Assembly: GCF_013205025.1 (NCBI RefSeq)
Contig: NZ_JABMLE010000003.1
Span: 248,001 to 312,000, forward strand
Reading direction: 5' to 3'
Source: Rathayibacter sp. VKM Ac-2857
Lineage (GTDB): Bacteria; Actinomycetota; Actinomycetes; Actinomycetales; Microbacteriaceae
Length of the DNA stretch: 64,000 nt
Shown piece after piece: positions 37,099 through 45,079 of this stretch (position 1 is the stretch's first letter; each line of letters begins with the position of its first letter). Position numbers and translations under genes: made by a program. The notes under the pieces were generated by a model, which saw only the letters and a program-made list of their open reading frames with translations, was not told where the DNA came from and made no database searches.

Positions 37099-38310
37099 AT
37101 GACCCCGCAGCTCGCGCTCGCCGTCGATGTCGGCGGCACCAAGATCGAGGCGGCGCTCGTGCGCGCCGACGGAGTGCTCGTGCCGGGCTCGCGCAGCCGG
37201 CGGCCGACCGGGCCGGCGCTGACCCCGGCGGAGTTCGGCGCGGCCGTGGAGGGGTGCGTCGTGGAGGCGCTCGCCGCTGCGGGTGCGGGCTCGCTCGTCG
37301 GCGCGGGGATCGGCTCCGCCGGCCCGCTCGACCTCGCCGAGGGGCGCATCCGGCCGAAGAACCTGCCGCTGCTGCACGGGTTCGCCCTGCGCGCGGTCGT
37401 CGAGCGGCTGCTGCCCGGCCGGCCGGTAGGCCTGCGGCTCGACGGCACCTGCATCGCGCTCGCCGAGCACTGGGTGGGCGCCAACCGCGGCGCCGCGTCC
37501 TCGGTGAGCCTGGTGGTGTCGACGGGGGTCGGCGGCGGGATCGTGCTCGACGGCCGCGCGGTCGCGGGCCGCTCCGGCAACGCCGGGCACATCGGGCAGA
37601 TCCACGTCGGCGACGCGGACCCGGAGGAGGGGAGCGACGGCACGCTGGAGAGCATCGCCTCCGGACCCAGCAGCGTGGCCTGGGCGCGGCGCCGCGGCTT
37701 CGCGGGGACGACCGGCGAGGACCTGGCGCGGGCGGCCGCGGCCGGCGACCCGGTGGCGCTCGCCGCGGTGGCGCGCTCGGCGGCGGCGGTCGGCACGGCG
37801 ATCGCCGACGTGGCGACGCTGCTCGACGTCCGCGACTTCGCCGTCGGCGGCGGCTTCTCGGCGGTGACGGCGTCGTACCTCGACCTGGTGCGCGAGGCGG
37901 CCTGCGAGCGCGCGGTCTTCGACTACGCCCGCGGGCTGTCGATCCGCGCCTCCGGCCTCGGCGGCGGCGGCCCGCTGATCGGCGCGGCGGCCCTCGTGCA
38001 CCTGCCGGGCCTGCTCGGCGGCCCCGCTGAGCGGGCGGGTCACGACGGGTCGGCGCCGGGCGGGCGCGAGGGTCTCGATACGCCCGCCTCCGGCGGGCTA
38101 CTCGACCAGCATTCAGGGCCCGCCGGCGAGCTCCATGCTGATCGAGTAGCCGGCGCAGCCGGCGTATCGAGATCCACCCCCGCAGAGACGGCTGCCGCCG
38201 AGCGCCCGCTCCATGCCGCCGATGAGCGCCCACCCCATGCTGATCGAGTAGCCGGCGCAGCCGGCGTCTCGAGATCCACCCGCACGCACTCCCGGCCCGG
38301 CTCCCGGTGA
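37099..38310 (+). CDS. ROK-family sugar kinase with repeat-encoded C-terminal tail
   Basis: 403 residues. ATP motif LALAVDVGGTKIEAALVRAD at the N-terminus, GAGIGSAGPLDLAEGRI, LRLDGTCIALAEHWVGAN (the Asp is the likely catalytic base), VSTGVGGGIVLDGRAVAGRS, GHIG, and SIASGPS. The CxCGxxGCxE zinc motif is absent, so it belongs to the zinc-less ROK kinases. It likely phosphorylates mannose or another hexose released by the mannosidase. A normal kinase would end near residue 315; the remaining roughly 85 residues are translated from three palindromic-repeat halves (for example GLDTPASGGLLDQH, ADRVAGAAGVSRST). GGAGGAAGAG precedes the ATG, and the stop overlaps the next GTG. Confidence 0.85.
   Translation: MTPQLALAVDVGGTKIEAALVRADGVLVPGSRSRRPTGPALTPAEFGAAVEGCVVEALAAAGAGSLVGAGIGSAGPLDLAEGRIRPKNLPLLHGFALRAVVERLLPGRPVGLRLDGTCIALAEHWVGANRGAASSVSLVVSTGVGGGIVLDGRAVAGRSGNAGHIGQIHVGDADPEEGSDGTLESIASGPSSVAWARRRGFAGTTGEDLARAAAAGDPVALAAVARSAAAVGTAIADVATLLDVRDFAVGGGFSAVTASYLDLVREAACERAVFDYARGLSIRASGLGGGGPLIGAAALVHLPGLLGGPAERAGHDGSAPGGREGLDTPASGGLLDQHSGPAGELHADRVAGAAGVSRSTPAETAAAERPLHAADERPPHADRVAGAAGVSRSTRTHSRPGSR
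38070..38281. repeat. Palindromic repeat halves inside the kinase reading frame
   Basis: Three half elements (about 38070-38112, 38134-38178 and 38237-38281) with the usual GTCTCGATACGCC/GGCTACTCGACCAGCA and GCTGATCGAGTAGCC/GGCGTATCGAGATCC arms. All lie within the open reading frame of the ROK kinase, between its conserved end and the GTGA overlap with the ABC transporter gene. The reading frame stays open through all three. Confidence 0.88.
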
Positions 38311-40049
38311 CCGCCGCACCCGCCATCGACCCCGAGCACCCGCTCCGCTCGGCCCTCCGCCCCTCGCGCGGCCGCCTGGTCGTCGCCGCGCTCGCGTTCG
38401 CGGTCAAGGACAGCCCGCTCTGGATCCTCCCGCTCGTCACCGCGGCCGTCGTCGACGCCCTCGTCGCCGGCGATCCGCCCGAGGCGCTCCTGGCCCCCGC
38501 CGCCGCGGGCGCCGCCACCATCGCGATCAACATCGCCGCGAACGGCGTCTTCGTGCGGCAGTTCTCCTCCTCCGTGCGCTCGATGGGCGCCCGGCTGCGC
38601 GAGGCGCTGGCGGTGCGGCTGCAGCTGCTGTCGTTCGGCTACCACTCCCGCGGCAGCGCGTCGGTGGTCCAGACCAAGATCGTGCGCGACGTGGAGAACC
38701 TGGAGCTGATGCTGCAGCAGGCGTTCGGCCCGCTGCTCAACGCGCTGGTGATCCTCGTCGGCGCCGGCGTCGCGACGGCGGTGCGGGTGCCCCAGTTCCT
38801 GCCCGTGCTGGCGCTGACCCTGCCGCTCGCCGCCGGGCTGATCCTCTGGCTGCGCTCGCGCACCGCCGCGAGCAACGAGACCTTCCGCCTCGACGTCGAG
38901 ACCATGTCCTCGGCGGTCGGCGAGATGTCCTCGCTCCAGGAGGTCACCCGCGCGCACGGACTGGAGCAGGTCTCCGTGCGGCGGGTCGTCGAGGCCGCGC
39001 ACCGGGTCGAGCGGGCGGGCACCCGGCTCGACCGGCTGAACGGGCGCTTCGGCGCGCTGTCCTGGAGCAGCTACCAGGTGATCACCCTGGGCTCGCTCTT
39101 CGCTGCGGCGTGGGCGAGCGCGACCGGCGCCCTCCCGATCACCGTCGGCGAGGTGGTGCTGCTCAGCTCGTACTTCGCCCTGCTGACCGGGGCGATCACC
39201 GGCGCCTTCCAGACCGCGCCCCTGATCACCCGCGGCCTCGCCTCGCAGCGCTCGATCGCCGGCGTCCTCACCGACCCCGACGTGGAGTGGAACGAGGGCC
39301 GCGCCGTCGTCGACGCGCTGGAGGGGAGCCTCGCCTTCGAGGGCGTCTCCTTCTCCTACGGCGAGCGGCCGGTGCTGTCGGACGTGAGCCTGCGCGTCGC
39401 CGCCGGCGAGACGGTGGCGCTCGTCGGCGCCTCCGGTTCGGGGAAGTCGACGCTGACCCGGCTCGCGCTGGGCTTCCTGCGCCCCTCGGCGGGCCGGGTC
39501 CTGCTCGACGGCCGCGACATCGCGACCCTCGACATGCGCACGGTGCGGCGCTTCGTCTCGGTGGTGCCGCAGGAGTCGGTGCTGTTCCGCGGGAGCATCC
39601 GCGACAACATCCTCTACGGCGCCGCGGAGCCCGCCCCCGGGGAGTCGGGCGACGACCGGCTCGAGGCGGCGCTGCGGGCGGCGAACGCCGGCTTCGTCCT
39701 GGAGCTCCCCGACGGCTGGGACACGACCGTCGGTGAGCGCGGCGCGCAGCTCTCCGGCGGCCAGCGCCAGCGGCTCGCCATCGCCCGTGCGCTGATCCGC
39801 GACCCGCGGCTGCTGATCCTCGACGAGGCGACCGCCGCCCTCGACCCGCGCGCCGAGGCCGAGGTGCGCGGCGCCCTCGAGCGGCTGCGCGCCGGCCGCA
39901 CGACGCTGATCGTCGCGCACCGCCTGAGCACCGTCCGCTCGGCCGACCGCATCGTCGTCCTCGACGCCGGCCGCGTCCTCGAGCAGGGCACTCACGAGGA
40001 GCTGCTGGCCGCCGGCGGCCGGTACGCCCGCATGACGGCGGCGTCCTGA
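38307..40049 (+). CDS. ABC half-transporter (membrane domain fused to ATPase)
   Basis: 580 residues. Exporter-type membrane domain (about 30-320, six segments including WILPLVTAAVVDALVAG and LILWLRSRTAASNE) followed by an ATPase domain with Walker A GASGSGKST, Q-loop VVPQESVLFRGSIRDNILYG, signature LSGGQRQRLAI, Walker B LLILDEATAALD and H-loop IVAHRLST. It works as a homo- or heterodimer, probably exporting a lipid, drug or peptide; the substrate is unknown. It is translationally coupled (GTGA) to the ROK kinase, an unusual partner, and the repeat halves sit right at this junction. The coupling may be a by-product of repeat insertion. Confidence 0.9.
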   Translation: MTAAPAIDPEHPLRSALRPSRGRLVVAALAFAVKDSPLWILPLVTAAVVDALVAGDPPEALLAPAAAGAATIAINIAANGVFVRQFSSSVRSMGARLREALAVRLQLLSFGYHSRGSASVVQTKIVRDVENLELMLQQAFGPLLNALVILVGAGVATAVRVPQFLPVLALTLPLAAGLILWLRSRTAASNETFRLDVETMSSAVGEMSSLQEVTRAHGLEQVSVRRVVEAAHRVERAGTRLDRLNGRFGALSWSSYQVITLGSLFAAAWASATGALPITVGEVVLLSSYFALLTGAITGAFQTAPLITRGLASQRSIAGVLTDPDVEWNEGRAVVDALEGSLAFEGVSFSYGERPVLSDVSLRVAAGETVALVGASGSGKSTLTRLALGFLRPSAGRVLLDGRDIATLDMRTVRRFVSVVPQESVLFRGSIRDNILYGAAEPAPGESGDDRLEAALRAANAGFVLELPDGWDTTVGERGAQLSGGQRQRLAIARALIRDPRLLILDEATAALDPRAEAEVRGALERLRAGRTTLIVAHRLSTVRSADRIVVLDAGRVLEQGTHEELLAAGGRYARMTAAS

Positions 40050-40787
40050 CGGCCCGCGCCCCTGCTGATCGAGCAGCCGCGGAGCTGCCGCCGACCTGCT
40101 GACCGAGCAGCCCGCGCCGCGGGCCCCTCATGCTGATCGAGCAGCACGCGGAGCGGGGCCCTCCATGCTGATCGAGTAGCCCGCGGAGCGGGCGTATCGA
40201 GATCCACGGGCGTCAGGACCAGCGCCTGCAGACCCACCTGCTGACGGGGTGGGTCTCGATACGCCGGCCTCCGGCCAGCTACTCGACCAGCATGGACGCC
40301 CGCCCGATCAGTCGGCCCGCGCCGGGGTGCTTGCTGACTGCGGAGCCCGCGCCGCGGGCCTCTCATGCTGATCGAGTAGCCCGCGGAGCGGGCGTATCGA
40401 GATCCAACGGCGTCAGGACCAGCGCCTGCAGACCCACCTGCTGACGGGGTGGGTCTCGATACGCCGGCCTCCGGCCGGCTACTCGACCAGCATGGACGCC
40501 CGCCCGATCGGTCGGCCCGCGCCGGGGTGCTTCCTGACTGCGGAGCCCGCGTCGCAGGCCCCTCATGCTGATCGAGCAGCCCGCGCCGCGGGCCCCACAT
40601 GCTGATCGAGTAGCCCGCGGAGCGGGCGTATCGAGATCCACCGTCGTCAGGACCTCGGTCTGCAGACCCATCTGCTGACGGGGGTGGGTCTCGATACGCC
40701 GGCCTCCGGCCGGCTACTCGACCAGCACGAACGCCCCGACCGGTCGGCCCGCGCCGCGATCCCTGGCGACCGCGGAGCACGCGCCGC
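40050..40787. repeat. 738-bp repeat cluster with tandem duplication
   Basis: Holds three full elements (40166-40293, 40366-40493, 40600-40727) plus several inner stems (40064-40160, 40560-40598). The first two, with the spacer between them (GGACGCCCGCCCGAT and GGTGCTT parts), form a near-identical tandem duplication with a 200-bp period, differing at only scattered positions. All CTGCAG centres are intact. No gene was seen. It lies between the ABC half-transporter and arr, which end convergently. Confidence 0.88.
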
Positions 40788-41198
40788 TCAGTTCAGGATC
40801 TCGCCGCGCGGGTCGTCGCGGAGCTCGGCGAGGCGCGTGCGCCACGTGCGCAGCGCCTCCGGGGTCAGCCGGGTCCAGTCGTGCACCTCGCGGACGACGC
40901 GGAGCGGCTCGACGCTGCGGTACGAGCGCGTCGGATTCCCCGGGAACTTCTTGTCCGTCACGTTCGGGTCGTCCTCGAACGGCCCGGTCGGCTCCACCTC
41001 GTAGACCCGCGGCTCCGCCTCCCCGGGCGCGAGCTCGGCCGCGAGCCCCGCGCCGTCCGGCAGCGCCGTGAAGTACACGTGGTTCATCACGACCTCGGGC
41101 CGGTAGTTGGACCGCCGCCCCGCCACCAGCAGATCGCCGACCCGCAGATCCGCCTTCGTCCCGTGGAAGAACGGCCCGCTCTCGTCCGCAGCACTCAT
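40788..41198 (-). CDS. arr: NAD+-rifampin ADP-ribosyltransferase (Arr)
   Basis: 136 residues, the standard Arr length. Highly characteristic segments are PFFHGTKADLRVGDLL (catalytic His), SNYRPEVVMNHVYFTALPDG (Tyr), and VEPTGPFEDDPN then TDKKFPGNPTRSYRSVEPLR (Asp and NAD site). It transfers ADP-ribose from NAD+ to a hydroxyl of rifamycins and so inactivates them; chromosomal arr genes are widespread in environmental actinobacteria. Single gene, ATG start. The surrounding repeats and the mannan genes on both sides suggest it was inserted into the locus or that the locus was rearranged. Confidence 0.95.
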   Translation of the reverse strand: MSAADESGPFFHGTKADLRVGDLLVAGRRSNYRPEVVMNHVYFTALPDGAGLAAELAPGEAEPRVYEVEPTGPFEDDPNVTDKKFPGNPTRSYRSVEPLRVVREVHDWTRLTPEALRTWRTRLAELRDDPRGEILN

Positions 41199-41228
41199 GC
41201 GCAGGACCCTACTCCCGGGCCGGACGCC

Positions 41229-41289
41229 GGCGATCCGTCGCGGACGGCTCCCTCTCCGCGCGGGAGGCAGCCGTTCGTGACGGATCGCC
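41229..41289. repeat. Hairpin repeat, GACGGATCG family
   Basis: Left arm 41229-41249 and right arm 41269-41289 (AGCCGTTCGTGACGGATCGC at its core) pair at 19 of 21 positions around a small inner stem CTCCGCGCGGGAG. It sits between the 3' end of the GH26 gene and the start of arr. Further arms of the same family occur at 45000-45065. Could serve as terminator of the mannanase transcript; no T-tract. Confidence 0.75.
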
Positions 41290-41301
41290 GAAGCCGCAGG
41301 G

Positions 41302-42345
41302 TCAGGGGAGAGTGAGCTCGCCCTGGTTGAGGACGCGGGGGTGGAAGTAGGCGCTCTGGATGGCGGCGTTCGTGTTGCTGCCGCGCAGCTGCTCCGACCA
41401 GATCATGAAGTACGACCAGCGGGTCTGGCTCTGCAGCAGCGCCGCGTCCGGCACCTTCCCCATCTCGGCGATCGCGATCGGCTTCGAGCCGGCGATCGAC
41501 TGCAGCTGCTGGTAGTCGCCGGAGCTCGGGAAACCCTTGTACCAGACGTCCAGCGACACGACGTCGACGTAGTTCGCGCCCGGGTAGTAGCCCGCCCAGC
41601 CGCCCGCGGGGTTGTCCTGCACGTTCCAGACCCAGATCAGGTTGGTCATGCCCTGGGAGTCGAAGTAGTCGCGCATCTGCTGGTAGATCTTCGCGCCGCC
41701 GTTCGCGCCGGAGCGGCCGCCCCACCAGTTCCAGGTCTCGTTCATCTCGTGGAACGGCCGGAACAGCACGGGCACACCCGCGTCCTTCAGCTGCCGGAGG
41801 TACGGCACGACCTCGGCCATGCGCTGCTTCCACGTCGCATTGAGCGCCGTGCCGCCGGTCACGATCTGCTGGAACTGCGCGTCCGTGATGCTGCTCTTCA
41901 CGCCGCCGTCGAACGCGCAGGTGCTCGGCCCGGTCGGCGGGCACGCGTGCCAGGCGAGGGTGACCAGCGAGCCGTTGGCCCACTCCGTCTTCGCCTGGTC
42001 GACGACGCGCTGGCGGTTCGCGGCGTCGGCGGCGGTGAAGAACAGGTCGCCGCCCCACAGGCCCGGGTACTGCCCGGTGATGTCCTTCACCTGCTGCGTG
42101 TACTGCGCGGGGGCGCTCGCCGGCTCCTTGTTGTGCTGGCCCGAGACGATGCTCGTCCCGGTGATCGACTGCAGGTACTGCAGTACGGCGGCCTTCGACG
42201 TCGCCGGGAACGCCTGCGCCGCGTCGGGCGACGGCGTGACCAGCGGAGCGAGCAGCGCGGCCCCGAGGGCGGCGGCCAGGAGGGTGCGGCGCAGCGGGCT
42301 GCGGCGGGCGCGGGATGCGCGGGTGGTGACTCCTCGTCGAGTCAT
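41302..42345 (-). CDS. Secreted GH26 endo-beta-1,4-mannanase
   Basis: 347 residues. Signal peptide with Arg-rich start, hydrophobic core ([16 protein letters not shown]) and cleavage near AQA-FP (about 45). Single GH26 domain: SGQHNK at its start, acid/base Glu200 in [15 protein letters not shown], nucleophile Glu294 in [11 protein letters not shown], and two cysteines in [11 protein letters not shown] likely disulfide-bonded. It cuts internal linkages of mannan or glucomannan outside the cell. Start ATG 42345 chosen for the signal peptide and upstream AGAGGACC. Its promoter shares an AT-rich motif with the GH5 mannanase at 27859. Confidence 0.93.
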   Translation of the reverse strand: MTRRGVTTRASRARRSPLRRTLLAAALGAALLAPLVTPSPDAAQAFPATSKAAVLQYLQSITGTSIVSGQHNKEPASAPAQYTQQVKDITGQYPGLWGGDLFFTAADAANRQRVVDQAKTEWANGSLVTLAWHACPPTGPSTCAFDGGVKSSITDAQFQQIVTGGTALNATWKQRMAEVVPYLRQLKDAGVPVLFRPFHEMNETWNWWGGRSGANGGAKIYQQMRDYFDSQGMTNLIWVWNVQDNPAGGWAGYYPGANYVDVVSLDVWYKGFPSSGDYQQLQSIAGSKPIAIAEMGKVPDAALLQSQTRWSYFMIWSEQLRGSNTNAAIQSAYFHPRVLNQGELTLP

Positions 42346-42390
42346 GGTGGTCCTCTCCGCGGGCCCTCGTCGGTGAGCGCCCGCACGGTC

Positions 42391-42446
42391 ACCCTGAGCC
42401 CTCCGCGCGGACTCGTCAACCCTTACATCGATTACTAATGATATCC
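42391..42446 (-). promoter_or_regulatory. GH26 promoter with motif shared with GH5 promoter
   Basis: Reading on the minus strand: ATTAGTAATCGATGTA (42439-42424), 4 bases, TTGACG -35 (42419-42414), then CAGGGT as a weak -10 (42396-42391). The GH5 gene has ATTATTAATCTTTGTA in the same orientation immediately before its own TTGACG. Twelve or thirteen of 16 positions agree. The ATTAnTAAT core is palindromic in both. Confidence 0.55.
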
Positions 42447-42465
42447 GCGCGATCCACTGCGCAGG

Positions 42466-42499
42466 AGTTGTCGTACTCGGCGATCGAGTACGACGACTT
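42466..42499. repeat. Hairpin repeat, GAGTTGTCGTAC family
   Basis: AGTTGTCGTACTCG (42466-42479) pairs with CGAGTACGACGACTT (42485-42499) with one mismatch and a five-base loop. Related copies are at 19818-19852 and 23928-23961. All three are followed or preceded within 80 bp by a gene end or start. The function is unknown; this copy lies between the divergent promoters of the GH26 gene and the mycothiol-dependent dehydrogenase gene. Confidence 0.75.
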
Positions 42500-42626
42500 C
42501 TGGACAGGGGATGCCGGCACCGGATCCGCGCGTCCGCCCGCACCCCGACGACGGCCCCCGCGCAGGCGCCGCTCGGTACTGTGGAACGGTTCTCCGCACC
42601 ACCCGCCCCCGCCCGAAGGAGCCCCC

Positions 42627-43721
42627 ATGCCCACCACTGTGAGCGGCGTCATCGCCCGGTCGAAGGGGGCTCCCGTCGAGCTCGTCGACATCGTCGTCCC
42701 CGATCCGGGGCCCGGCGAGGCCGTCGTCGACATCGAGACCTGCGGTGTCTGCCACACCGACTACCACTACCGCGAGGGCGGGATCAGCGACGACTTCCCG
42801 TTCCTGCTCGGCCACGAGGCCGCGGGCCGGGTCAGTGCGATCGGCGAGGGCGTCACCCACGTCGCGGTCGGCGACTTCGTCGTGCTCAACTGGCGCGCCG
42901 TCTGCGGCGAGTGCCGCGCCTGCGTCCGCGCGGAGCCCTGGTACTGCTTCAACACCTTCAACGCGACGCAGAAGATGACCCTCACGGACGGCACCGAGCT
43001 CAGCCCCGCGCTGGGCATCGGCGCCTTCGCCGAGAAGACGCTCGTGCACGCCAAGCAGTGCACGAAGGTCGACCCGGCCGCCGACCCCGCCGCCGTCGGC
43101 CTGCTCGGCTGCGGCATCATGGCGGGCCTCGGCGCCGCGATGAACACCGGCAACGTCACCCGCGGCGACTCCGTGGCTGTCATCGGCTGCGGCGGAGTCG
43201 GCACCGCGGCCGTCGTCGGCGCGAAGCTGGCCGGCGCGAGCACGATCATCGCGATCGACCGCGACCCGAAGAAGCTCATCAAGGCCGAGGAGCTCGGCGC
43301 CACCCACGCGATCGACTCCAGCGGACTCGACGAGGCCGGCGTGGTCGCCGCCGTGCAGGCGCTGACCGACGGCTTCGGCGCGGACGTCGTGATCGACGCG
43401 GTCGGCCGCCCCGAGACGTGGCGCCAGGCGTTCTACGCCCGCGACCTGGCCGGCACCGTCGTCCTCGTCGGCGTTCCGACGCCCGAGATGACCCTCGAGA
43501 TCCCGCTGCTCGACGTCTTCGGCCGCGGCGGCTCGCTGAAGTCGAGCTGGTACGGCGACTGCCTGCCCGAGCGCGACTTCCCGATGCTGACCGACCTGTA
43601 TCTGCAGGGCCGCCTGCCGCTCGACGAGTTCGTGACCGAGCGGATCGGCATCCGCGACATCGAGCAGGCCTTCACCACGATGGCCGGCGGCGACGTGCTC
43701 CGCTCGGTGGTGGTGCTCTGA
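42627..43721 (+). CDS. mscR: S-(hydroxymethyl)mycothiol dehydrogenase (formaldehyde detoxification)
   Basis: 364 residues, zinc-dependent medium-chain dehydrogenase. Catalytic zinc region [15 protein letters not shown] and GHEAAGRV, structural-zinc cysteines in [20 protein letters not shown] (spacing characteristic of the mycothiol enzyme), Rossmann motif [20 protein letters not shown], and C-terminal [20 protein letters not shown]. It oxidises the spontaneous formaldehyde-mycothiol adduct with NAD+. The length matches characterised MscR/AdhE2-type proteins. The next gene overlaps by one base. Start ATG with AAGGAG 6 nt upstream. Confidence 0.92.
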   Translation: MPTTVSGVIARSKGAPVELVDIVVPDPGPGEAVVDIETCGVCHTDYHYREGGISDDFPFLLGHEAAGRVSAIGEGVTHVAVGDFVVLNWRAVCGECRACVRAEPWYCFNTFNATQKMTLTDGTELSPALGIGAFAEKTLVHAKQCTKVDPAADPAAVGLLGCGIMAGLGAAMNTGNVTRGDSVAVIGCGGVGTAAVVGAKLAGASTIIAIDRDPKKLIKAEELGATHAIDSSGLDEAGVVAAVQALTDGFGADVVIDAVGRPETWRQAFYARDLAGTVVLVGVPTPEMTLEIPLLDVFGRGGSLKSSWYGDCLPERDFPMLTDLYLQGRLPLDEFVTERIGIRDIEQAFTTMAGGDVLRSVVVL

Positions 43722-44350
43722 TGGCCGCCCGCATCGACCACCTCGTCACCAGCGGCACCTTCGCCCTCGACGGCGGGACCTGGGACGTGGACAACAACGT
43801 CTGGATCGTCGGCGACGACTCCGAGTGCGTCGTCATCGACGCGGCGCACGACGCGGAGGCGATCCTCGCGGCCGTCGGCGACCGCACGCTGCGCGCGGTG
43901 CTGCTCACGCATGCGCACACCGACCACATCGACGCCGTCGCCGCGCTGCTGTCCGCCGTCGACGTGCCGGTGCTGCTGCACGAGGGCGACCGCGTGCTCT
44001 GGGACGCGTTCTACCCCGACTCCGCGCCGAGCGGCGTGCTCGAGGACGGCCAGCGGATCAGCGTCGGCGGCACCGAGCTGGAGGTGCGGCACACGCCCGG
44101 CCACACGCCCGGCGCCGTCTGCTTCGTGGCGGCCGAGCTGGGGACGGTCTTCACCGGGGACACGCTGTTCCAGGGCGGGCCGGGCGCGACCGGCCGCTCC
44201 TACAGCTCCTTCCCGACGATCATCGACTCGATCACGGACCGCGTGCTGACCCTGCCGGACGACACGGTCGTCCGCACCGGCCACGGCCCGACGACCACGA
44301 TCGGCACGGAGAAGCCCGACCGCGAGGCCTGGATCGCCCGCGGGCACTGA
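43721..44350 (+). CDS. Metallo-beta-lactamase-fold hydrolase paired with mycothiol dehydrogenase
   Basis: 209 residues with the MBL motif LLTHAHTDHID (about 65-75), further ligands in RHTPGHTPGAVCF and FTGDTLFQGG, and final GHGPTTTIG. Glyoxalase-II-like subgroup. Immediately coupled to the mycothiol-dependent formaldehyde dehydrogenase (TGATG overlap), a pairing seen in many actinobacteria. It probably hydrolyses S-formylmycothiol or a related thioester to regenerate mycothiol. That role is inference from context. Confidence 0.88.
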   Translation: MAARIDHLVTSGTFALDGGTWDVDNNVWIVGDDSECVVIDAAHDAEAILAAVGDRTLRAVLLTHAHTDHIDAVAALLSAVDVPVLLHEGDRVLWDAFYPDSAPSGVLEDGQRISVGGTELEVRHTPGHTPGAVCFVAAELGTVFTGDTLFQGGPGATGRSYSSFPTIIDSITDRVLTLPDDTVVRTGHGPTTTIGTEKPDREAWIARGH

Positions 44351-44743
44351 CGCGGCGCTCGCGGCTTTCGGCGGAGCGGGCGCCTTCACGCTGATCGAGG
44401 AGCCCGCGGAGCGGGTCCCCGCATGCTGATCGAGTAGCCCGCGGAGCGGGCGTATCGAGATCCGCCGTCCGAACGGCGCGGGTCTCGATACGCCGCGTTC
44501 CGCGGCTACTCGACCAGCATGGCTGCGCGCGGTCGCGCTTTCTCCTGCCGATGGAGCAGCCGGCCGAGCGGGCCCCCCGCATGCTGATCGAGTGGCCCTC
44601 TCATGCTGATCGAGTAGCCCGCGGAGCGGGCGTATCGAGATCCGACGCCGTCAGCAGGTGAGTCTGCAGACTCGCCCTGTTGAGAACGGTGGGTCTCGAT
44701 ACGCCGCGTCCCGCGGCTACTCGACCAGCATGTGCTTCCGCGC
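44351..44743. repeat. 393-bp gene-free region with composite palindromes
   Basis: Inner stem 44389-44412, a short element 44424-44519 in which the central CTGCAG part has been lost (GATCCGCCGTCCGAACGGCGCGGGTC joins the halves), a half at 44578-44600, and a full element 44604-44730. No gene visible. It lies between the MBL hydrolase gene and a small membrane protein gene on the opposite strand. Confidence 0.85.
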
Positions 44744-44914
44744 TCAGCGGCGCGCCCGGCGGCGCAGCACGACGCCGAGCGCGGCGAAGGCGGCGGCCAT
44801 GACGAGGCCGCCGATCAGGAAGGGGGTGCTGCCGCTCGCCGCGCCCCAGGCGGCGAGGGCCGCCCACAGCGCGGCGAGGACGAAGGCGGTCGGGGGAGTC
44901 ATCGTCGTCCTCAT
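44744..44914 (-). CDS. Small two-helix membrane protein
   Basis: About 56 residues from ATG 44914, or 52 from ATG 44902, which has AGGA 5 nt upstream. Two hydrophobic segments (PPTAFVLAALWAALAAWGAA and TPFLIGGLVMAAAFAALGVV) separated by a short Gly/Ser turn, and an Arg-rich cytoplasmic tail LRRRARR. No recognisable family; such proteins are common in actinobacteria and unassigned. The reading frame and hydrophobic pattern support a real gene, but it is short. Confidence 0.5.
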   Translation of the reverse strand: MRTTMTPPTAFVLAALWAALAAWGAASGSTPFLIGGLVMAAAFAALGVVLRRRARR

Positions 44915-44959
44915 CCGTCGATCCAACTCCCTCCGTCCCCGATCCGCGGCGTCCGGCGC

Positions 44960-45065
44960 CATCGATCCGTCGGGAAGGGCGGTATCCGCAGGATTCGGGC
45001 GGCCGTTCGTGACGGATCGCGGGGCGCGGCGGCGGCTCGGGCGACCGTTCGTGACGGATCGACGC
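44960..45065. repeat. Hairpin-repeat arms, GACGGATCG family
   Basis: Two direct copies of CCGTTCGTGACGGATCG (about 45002-45020 and 45046-45062) and a divergent inverted arm GATCCGTC at 44963-44970. Same family as the hairpin at 41229-41289, here as a partly duplicated, decayed version between two genes on the minus strand. Confidence 0.65.
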
Positions 45066-45079
45066 GGCGCGACGGCGGG

